The notes under the pieces were generated by a model. That model saw only the letters and a program-made list of their open reading frames with translations, was not told the origin of the DNA and did no database searches. From assembly GCA_003342815.1 (NCBI GenBank), contig PTEX01000300.1, positions 84,680 through 148,679 of the forward strand: a DNA stretch of 64,000 bases, read 5' to 3'. Origin of the DNA: Eudromia elegans (taxonomy: Eukaryota > Chordata > Aves > Tinamiformes > Tinamidae). Both the position numbers and the translations under genes were made by a program. This document shows, piece by piece, positions 61,770 through 64,000 of this stretch; position 1 is the stretch's first letter, and each line of letters opens with the position of its first letter.

Positions 61770-64000
61770 GTACCAACACTTCTTGTACTTATTCTAGTTT
61801 CAACATATTTTTTTACAGATGAACTCAGCAGAACTGTACATACTGTGTGCAATTTGTGCACACCGTGACTGGCAGGATGACATTTTACACTTACCTCGTT
61901 TTTGGGGATTTTGCAGACTGGTTGCTATTCTGACTCCTGTTCAACATCTAACTGATGTTCTCAAAAAACTTTCAGCAGTTCCTTCCAGAACTCTTTACCA
62001 AAATAACACAAAACTGGCCATTGTGTCAAAGCAGTGTGGTTTTTTTCCCCATACACTTTACATTTACAAACACTGAATCTCATTTGTCATTTTATTGCCC
62101 AACCACACAATATGGTAAAGTACAAATAGTCACAGTTTTATCTTTGAATAACACAAATAATATCAACATGATTTTCCACGTCTCTGTTCACACCCTTTCC
62201 GTGTAGTTTATGACCAAAACAAATATTCATGAACACAATTTCCAACATGTTCCATGTGTGTAAGCTTCCCTACTGACAGACCCCATCTGTTAGGAAAACT
62301 GTCATCATTTGTTGTTCTTAGCTTCCTTTCTTACTTATTGTCTTTATCTTCTGAAGTCCTTTTTTCTGTCTTTTATTTTCGCTTCTTTTCCTAAAATCTT
62401 TGCTAAGAACTTGGTTGGAAACTTTAAGGGAACCTGTACTAATCCTCCTCCAGCCCTGGCTTTGCCCAATGGTGGTGCCCGAGGTCCTTTTGAGCTAGGG
62501 CTGCCCCAGTTCTCTTGACTGCCCTCAAGTTGCTGCTTCATCAGGGCCATGGCTGGATGGGCCTTCCTGACCCTGCCCCAGCGGCAGCTCTTGCTTGATT
62601 TTTTTTTTCCTCCCTAAAGCCTCCCTCAAAGTCTCAAAACAGAACAAAACTTCTCAGGCAGGAAGACTGCGTTAAGTGATAAGGCCATGCATCGCAGTTA
62701 ATAGTCAAGATATTGGTATTGGAGATGCCGGAGAACTATTGGGACAATATTAGCTCTTCTTCATGATTTCTTTATTTTATGGACTTGTTCTAAGGTTCAT
62801 CTTGTTGACATTTTAATTTGAATCACTTCCTTGAACTTCCCTCTAGCAGGAATCTTGCAAGTTTTTCTGGAATAAATATTGATGCAAATTAATGATTTAT
62901 CTTTTATGATATGGCTTTCTAGAGTGCTTTTTTTTCGTACTTCAGTCACCTATTATCTCTACAGAATCACTTGCTTCCCATTTTACATCTTTTGAAGAAA
63001 AATAGCCTTTTATGTGACTAGCAAGCAGTTCTTCAGAACATTTTTTTGACACCTTTTTACACATTTACTAGCATTTAAACACCTCTCAGTTTTCTGGGTC
63101 TTTCTACAAACTTCTACTTTTGAGCGTTGTCTTTAACAGGTTCTTGTCCCTTTTAATTATGCTAACTTTTCTGAAGCTTTTTAGAATGTTTTCATTGTGG
63201 TAGACATTTACTTTGAGCATCTCATTTTTATTTCATAAACTGTCTCCATAGCAACTGTAAGCATTTTTATCCTCTTAGTTGCTCCTTTTAATTTAACAAG
63301 GTTCTTAATTTCTAGTGCTTCCTTTTTTTTTTTTTTTTTCCTCAAGTAAACTACTACTATAATAGGGTTTGGGGGGGTGGTTTTTTTTCTAGTAAGAATG
63401 CTGAATCTGAGGATACTCAGTACAGTATTGCAGAGTAAAACAGAGCTTATGCGCTATTCATAACTCCATTAAGGGTATTTTCTTCTCTTATGAGTTCACT
63501 GATTAGTTTCCTCAATAAGCAGTTGATTATAAAATCTGAAATTTTTATCTCTGCAACACACCCATACCATCTGAGGTCTACCTCTCTTATCTCCCATCAT
63601 GCTGAGTCACTAGCCAGCCTTAATCTAGCCATATAAATGAAAGCATGGAACTTAGAACACAGAACATGTATTTGGTTAATACTTGCCAATAATTTGACTG
63701 TATTTGTTTTCTTCCCTTAAAAGAACCTCTTTTCACTACTGCATGGTACTTTAATATTTATGGACAGTCTTATCCATATATCAGTGTCACAGAGGTTTCC
63801 TTCCTTCCACTGAATCTCTGAATGCCTATTGAATTAATACATATATTTCAGTTGATTCACCTTTTTAAAGCATTTGTTTAAAAACATTTACCTAGTTTGC
63901 CTATTTTCAGTCAGAGCCATTAAGTTATCTCCTTGGAGAAGTTTTCTTGTGGATAGTGCTGTCTTGTGCATCTATTAGCTTTTCCTTCCTCTTTAGAAAT
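61770..64000 (-). mobile_element. Long ancient CR1-like LINE, minus strand, running off the window
   Basis: Right to left it carries pieces of one ORF2 in consensus order. Antisense landmarks, left to right: GAACTGTACATACTGTGTGC (61835), TTTACATTTACAAACACTGA then CTCATTTGTCATTTTATTGC (62055-62098), and CTCTGTTCACACCC then ATTCATGAACAC (62180-62240). On the minus strand 62240-62150 reads KGVNRDVENHVDI, the eroded counterpart of KGVNSEVAKFADD at the RT active site. Further right are GATGCAAATTAATGA (62881), TGGTAGACATTTACTTTGAG (63200), TACTACTATAATAGGGTTT (63352) and GAAATTTTTATCTCTGCAAC (63538), matching the RT-to-endonuclease linker region, and AGCATTTGTTTAAAAACATT near 63869. About 62345-62690 does not fit the consensus. 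Very old and dead. Confidence 0.75.
62440..62620. other. GC-richer interruption inside the ancient LINE
   Basis: This patch (rich in CCTGGC, GCCCGAGG, CTGCCCCAG) fits neither the LINE consensus around it nor its AT-rich base use. It may be a nested insertion. I do not recognise it. Confidence 0.3.

Noticed and set aside
61819-62206. Plus-strand open frames of 83-85 codons
   Set aside because: They lie antisense to the ancient LINE, whose coding direction is the minus strand.
1-64000. Endogenous retroviruses, LTRs, Polintons, tRNA, rRNA, CRISPR
   Set aside because: Looked for paired terminal repeats, primer-binding sites, A/B boxes outside the MIR copies, and regularly spaced repeats; none seen by eye.

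Overview
The window looks like a stretch of bird nuclear DNA: a gene-desert or long intronic/intergenic region next to a CpG-island promoter. The case for a bird rests on the repeats. There are several truncated CR1 LINEs of different ages, old MIR-type SINEs, worn amniote LINE remnants and long tetranucleotide microsatellites, and together they cover only about a tenth of the window. A turtle or crocodilian cannot be excluded from sequence alone, but their repeat load is usually higher. I found no host protein-coding exon I would defend, no tRNA or rRNA gene, no CRISPR array, no retrovirus-like element, and nothing bacterial.

Layout. Positions 180-2330 are a strong CpG island containing a CCAAT box, four SOX-type ACAA(A/T)G motifs, a CG-alternating stretch and a long purine tract. 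It is probably the promoter and 5' UTR of a gene lying mostly outside the window. From 2.4 to 8.1 kb is unique AT-rich DNA with a small palindromic MITE-like fossil (4.1 kb) and an enhancer-like block (5.8-6.0 kb). A plus-strand CR1 lies at 8.2-9.9 kb. From 10 to 16 kb there is a CpG-enriched block with a TATA motif, a MIR, and a CR1 whose 5' part is inverted against its own 3' tail (15.2-15.46 kb). From 16.3 to 19.6 kb come a TTCC microsatellite, a fossil L1/Tx1-like reverse transcriptase fragment and an old antisense CR1.

From 19.6 to 44.9 kb the DNA is mostly unique. It holds a probable old LINE remnant (26.7-27.4 kb), an 88-base poly(T) tract (32.0 kb), a long near-perfect hairpin (33.34-33.39 kb), a candidate non-coding exon (34.8 kb) and a small tandem repeat (40.5 kb). 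A GAAA microsatellite containing an assembly gap lies at 45 kb. Two CR1 copies meet head to head at 48.2-50.4 kb, followed by a MIR at 50.9 kb. Two purine/pyrimidine tracts of opposite strand lie at 53.5 and 55.5 kb. A double palindrome lies at 59.3 kb and a second gap at 60.1 kb. From about 61.77 kb to the end is an old, long antisense CR1-like LINE, interrupted once and probably continuing past the edge.

No set of genes works together here. The functional content, if any, is regulatory: the CpG-island promoter, a few enhancer-like blocks and possibly a non-coding transcript. I did not find a convincing new biological system. The observations most worth checking are the 33.3-kb hairpin, the L1/Tx1-like fossil, the inverted CR1 at 15.2 kb and the SOX-motif cluster in the CpG island.
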